Part shown: positions 62,101-64,000 of the stretch, piece by piece
How positions within the stretch are numbered: the first letter of the stretch is position 1
Layout: every line of letters starts with the position of its first letter
Origin: Ectocarpus siliculosus
Lineage: Eukaryota; Sar; Phaeophyceae; Ectocarpales; Ectocarpaceae
Length of the DNA: 64,000 nt
Direction: 5' to 3'
Assembly (NCBI GenBank): GCA_000310025.1
Contig: FN649755.1
Span: forward strand, 645,404-709,403
Position numbers and translations under genes: made by a program
The notes under the pieces: generated by a model
Told to the model about the DNA's origin: nothing
The model's input: the letters and a program-made list of their open reading frames with translations, nothing else
Database searches by the model: none

Positions 62101-64000
62101 TGGTACTTCGTTATCGACAGCAGTCACGACCAATCACCCCAAGGGTCGACGCAAACTCACAGAAACGCCAAACGACATATACAAACACCCCCCCCCCTGA
62201 TCGTATTCTGACGGCGGCTAGAAAAATAAATACAAAAAACACTGAGAGACTCATCTTTGCATGTGGATGACGGCTTCATTACTTCAATAAACAAAGCAAT
62301 CGTGGCGTGTCTAATCCTTCTCGTTCTCTCTGTCTCTCTCTCTACTTGTCTGTTCCTCTCTCTGTCTCCCTCTTTCTCTCTTTCTTTTTCTCTCTACATC
62401 TCCCCCTCTACCTCTCTCTCCTCTCACCCGTACACAGCGCTTGTCTTGCCCACCCCCGGCGGGCCACAGAGCATGGCCATGTTGCACAGCCTAGCGTCCT
62501 CGTCCTCTTCCTCGTCTGAGAATCGCACCCAGTCGTACTGACAACAACAAGCAGCACGGTGGAATAGACAAAAACGCATCACCACATACTGCTTTCAGGT
62601 GCCCGATAAAAAATACCACTTGTCCAATCAGACATCACCCGGTCGTACTGAACAATGGTACAGCAAGACCATGAACGATGTCATGGACAAGAAAAAGCAT
62701 CGCGGTGGATAGCTCATCTTCGACTCTTCTATAGCCGCGTGTGCATGAGAGCCTTTCCTCTCTCCTTGAAACAGAGACTCGATCATCACACGGTACTGCC
62801 ATTTACTATTATACCAGGTATGCATATAATCTACCCAACAAACTACCTCTGAATGTAGACTATTACAAGAAAAGCCAGCCCGGTGGAACAGAGAAACCGC
62901 ATCATCACATACTGCCTTCAGGTGCCCGATAAAGTATACCACTTGTTCATGAAGAAATCACCCAGTCATGACTGCCAACAACGATCAACACGTTGTAGCG
63001 GGAGAAAATAACGCCACTTCCTGAAGAAAAAAAACAGAGCTCCAACAGCAACAAGAACAGCAAAGCTTGGTTCCATCTGTACTATTTATTGCTGTTTGTT
63101 CTGAAAGAATAAAAAAAACACACACACACATACACATATTTTCGGTGTTCATGAAATTATGAAGATTTTTTCGGTGTTCGTGGAATTCTGGACATTTTTT
63201 CGGTGTTCGTGCAATTCTGAACAGTGCACCAAAAGATCGGGTAAAACAATAAAAAAGACCGCCCAAGAGGAAGCACTTGATAGTTAGCTCACCTCTGACT
63301 CTTCCCCAGAGTCTTCTCCGCTACCCGGGGATGGACCGGCTCCGTCCCCGCCCCTCCCGCGCTTCCGCTTCTCCTTCCATTCCCCCAGCCACTTGGACAG
63401 CGCCGCCATCTGCATGGCGTTGCCGCAGACCTCGTCGGGGGACCGCGGGCGGTACACCTGGAAATGGCAGCATTTGATTGGTAGAGAGTTTTGGTACATA
63501 GACGAAACGAGGCATTTGATTGGTCAAGGGTTTGAGTGCCAGACGAAAAGGCAGAGCTTGATTGGTCGAGAGTTTTGGTGCCTAGACGAAACGGAAGCAT
63601 TTGATTGGCCAAGGGTGCGGGTGCCGCAAACCTCGTCGGGGGACCGCGGGCGGTATACCAAGAGATGGAAGCATTTGATTGGTCAATCTACAGTACTTGT
63701 ACCTACCTCTGTCCACAGGGCATCCGCGTCAGCCTCCGCCCGCCTCGCCCTGGCAGTCTTCTTCATCCTCTCCCTACGCCCGGACGAAATTATCTCCTCC
63801 TGATCCTGCTGCCCCTGCTCCTCTTCCTCCCCCTTCCCTCTCTCAGTCCAGGCAACTTCTTCCCCTGCGGCGGCGAGAGCACCCCCCCCCCCCCCCGGGG
63901 GGGGGGGGGGGGGGCTTCCTCCCCTGGCCCTAAAGGAAAACCCGACCGGCCCCCAAACCAAAGGGGGGGAATTTTCAATGGTTTTCTTTCGCGAAACCAC
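52165..64000 (-). CDS. ATAD5: ATAD5/ELG1-like alternative clamp-loader subunit (5' part beyond window)
   Basis: Eleven minus-strand exons join in register: from beyond 64000 to 63707, then 63457-63293, 62537-62428, 62043-61907, 61334-61120, 60075-59911, 59390-59271, 58295-55405, 54950-54867, 53917-53668, 52404-52165. About 1550 aa in the window. Landmarks: DALWTE/VYRPRSPDEVCGN (entry of the AAA+ module of RFC1/ATAD5 proteins), KWLGEWKEKRKR, Walker A GPPGVGKTSAVYG, VIEVNPSQLRSG and EATQSHHV (an ATAD5 signature), Walker B region LILFE/EVDVVFEEDVGFLGAL, CPVILTAET (sensor 1 area), MGDLRACLFTLQ (lid), and a late GGRFRHYL like the RRRFLHYL of ATAD5. Family knowledge: with RFC2-5 it forms a complex that unloads PCNA from chromatin after replication. 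Nuclear. The huge low-complexity exon 8 is unusual. The 3' end is not located. Confidence 0.88.
53945..54125. repeat. GA-rich and (CGACAA)n microsatellites
   Basis: An imperfect GAGA/GATA tract at about 53955-54062 is followed by about eight CGACAA units at 54078-54117. It lies in the intron between ATAD5-like exons 9 and 10 and forms a pyrimidine-rich stretch on the coding strand. Confidence 0.85.
54388..54600. mobile_element. MITE-like element, family 1, right end eroded
   Basis: Left arm CAATATACCACACCCTCTGG then GATTTTCAAAGCTCGAC; right arm CGACCTTTGAAAATCGGTCG, after which similarity stops. The interior has GATCTCTCGCGACAAGACGG. Located in an intron of the ATAD5-like gene. Confidence 0.65.
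55405..58295 (-). CDS. ATAD5: ATAD5-like gene exon 8: 2.9-kb low-complexity exon with an IPT/TIG-like segment
   Basis: One uninterrupted 963-codon exon with acceptor GCGAATCAGCAG and donor GTGAGC, joining in phase on both sides. Exon residues 1-125 are Ser/Arg-rich with a KRRRSSRSRSK basic cluster; about 130-165 form a helical patch (HVESDYAASHALAFDTFLPA). Residues 266-464 look like an IPT/TIG immunoglobulin fold split by linkers (VWAVSPTFVHTT, RVLITGRNFAHP, VLVRFGRDVAVPGKVLSDTL, GFVDVAVVVV). Later come poly-Ala, a long Asp/Glu tract, a poly-Gly run followed by KKRRRQ, Pro-rich segments, and YLLTDTWSLADTFSASDA, which may match the C-terminal collar part of clamp loaders. Long open frames on the opposite strand are shadows caused by the GC-rich triplet repeats. 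Confidence 0.8.
59640..59705 (-). pseudogene. Partial duplicate of ATAD5-like exon 6
   Basis: The minus-strand text TCTCGTGCAACATCTGGCAC, flanked by CCTCCCTCG, repeats the LSCNIWHLPR end of exon 59911-60075 (here LSCNIWHLPRECHPAL). It lies within the following intron, 200-270 bases downstream in the gene. It has no clear acceptor of its own, so it is probably a dead exon copy. Confidence 0.7.
60062..60520 (-). repeat. Minisatellite made of splice-acceptor units upstream of ATAD5-like exon 6
   Basis: About twelve diverged units of 30-45 bp. On the coding (minus) strand each reads a run of T, then CATGTTTCAGGAAGTG or a close variant. The first unit is the true acceptor plus the first codons of exon 6 (TGTTTCAG/GAAGTG), so the array is a string of copies of that 3' splice site. 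Some units have lost the AG (CACGAAG). Confidence 0.85.
61385..61510. repeat. Short direct repeats TTTTCGGAACAATA
   Basis: Three copies of TTTTCGGAACAATA, about 45 bases apart with T-rich spacers, in the intron between ATAD5-like exons 4 and 5. Confidence 0.75.
62526..62985. repeat. Intron repeats copying the start of ATAD5-like exon 3
   Basis: CACCCAGTCGTACTGACAAC (62527-62546) spans the true acceptor and first codons of exon 3. Close copies occur at 62636 (CACCCGGTCGTACTGAACAA) and about 62958 (CACCCAGTCATGACTGCCAA). The intervening block with CACATACTGC(T/C)TTCAGGTGC is also duplicated. The intron therefore contains at least two decoy copies of the exon's 5' edge. Confidence 0.75.
63123..63225. 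repeat. 33-bp tandem repeat TTTTTTCGGTGTTCGTG
   Basis: Three units of TTTCGGTGTTC(A/G)TG followed by (A/G/C)AATTCTG-type sequence, in the intron between ATAD5-like exons 2 and 3. Confidence 0.75.
63423..63690. repeat. Duplication of the start of ATAD5-like exon 2 plus its acceptor region
   Basis: CCTCGTCGGGGGACCGCGGG followed by CGGTA(C/T)AC is present at the true exon edge (63431-63457) and again at about 63631-63656. CATTTGATTGGTC-like blocks recur about five times between and after. The second copy keeps the codons but changes the acceptor to TTGGT, so it should not splice. Confidence 0.8.
63882..63914. other. C15-G18 homopolymer junction
   Basis: A run of 15 C is directly followed by 18 G, a perfect self-complementary structure. 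It falls inside the frame that I read as the first in-window ATAD5-like exon, giving Pro then Gly runs. An assembly or sequencing artefact is plausible, so the protein to the right of this point should not be trusted. Confidence 0.7.

Overview
This window looks like nuclear DNA of a brown alga (Phaeophyceae). It has spliceosomal GT-AG introns of several hundred bases in every gene. It has a kinesin-light-chain-like TPR gene built as one repeat per 126-nt phase-0 exon, an organisation described for brown-algal TPR receptor genes. It also has TTAGGG tracts and dense microsatellites, with G/C-rich coding exons in more A/T-rich introns. The assignment is inference from gene style; no ribosomal or organellar marker is present. 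A nominal 100-N scaffold gap lies at 39574-39673.

Layout, left to right. 1-4387: no gene that I can support. 4388-20506 (+): one gene of about 25 exons (about 1500 aa) joining a fatty-acyl-AMP ligase, an acyl carrier domain, and a membrane region with three blocks of transmembrane segments plus left-handed beta-helix repeats, like the C-terminus of the bacterial Pls/PosA family. Its introns hold a GA microsatellite, telomere-like tracts and two small foldback elements. 20507-25034: spacer with a SINE-like element and an inverted-repeat (MITE-like) element. 25035-34143 (+): a 12-exon gene whose N-terminus resembles the RelA/SpoT nucleotidyltransferase fold, followed by about ten TPRs. The TPR part grew by tandem amplification of a cassette of about 720 bp, leaving many dead TPR exons in the introns. 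34144-38955: spacer with MITE-like copies. 38956-47481 (-): at least five low-complexity-rich exons of an unrecognised gene, interrupted by the N gap. 47482-52164: spacer with microsatellites and a tandem repeat. 52165 to the right edge (-): an ATAD5/ELG1 clamp-loader-like gene, eleven exons in register, whose N-terminus lies beyond the window.

The three recognisable genes do not form a pathway: lipid or secondary metabolism, a possible sensor/effector protein, and DNA replication. The TPR-fused RelA/SpoT-like gene is the strongest candidate for something undescribed. It has the exon architecture of brown-algal immune-type TPR receptors, but a nucleotidyltransferase-like domain stands where an NB-ARC would be expected. 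A second theme is that introns of the ATAD5-like and TPR genes are full of tandem copies of splice-acceptor/exon edges.
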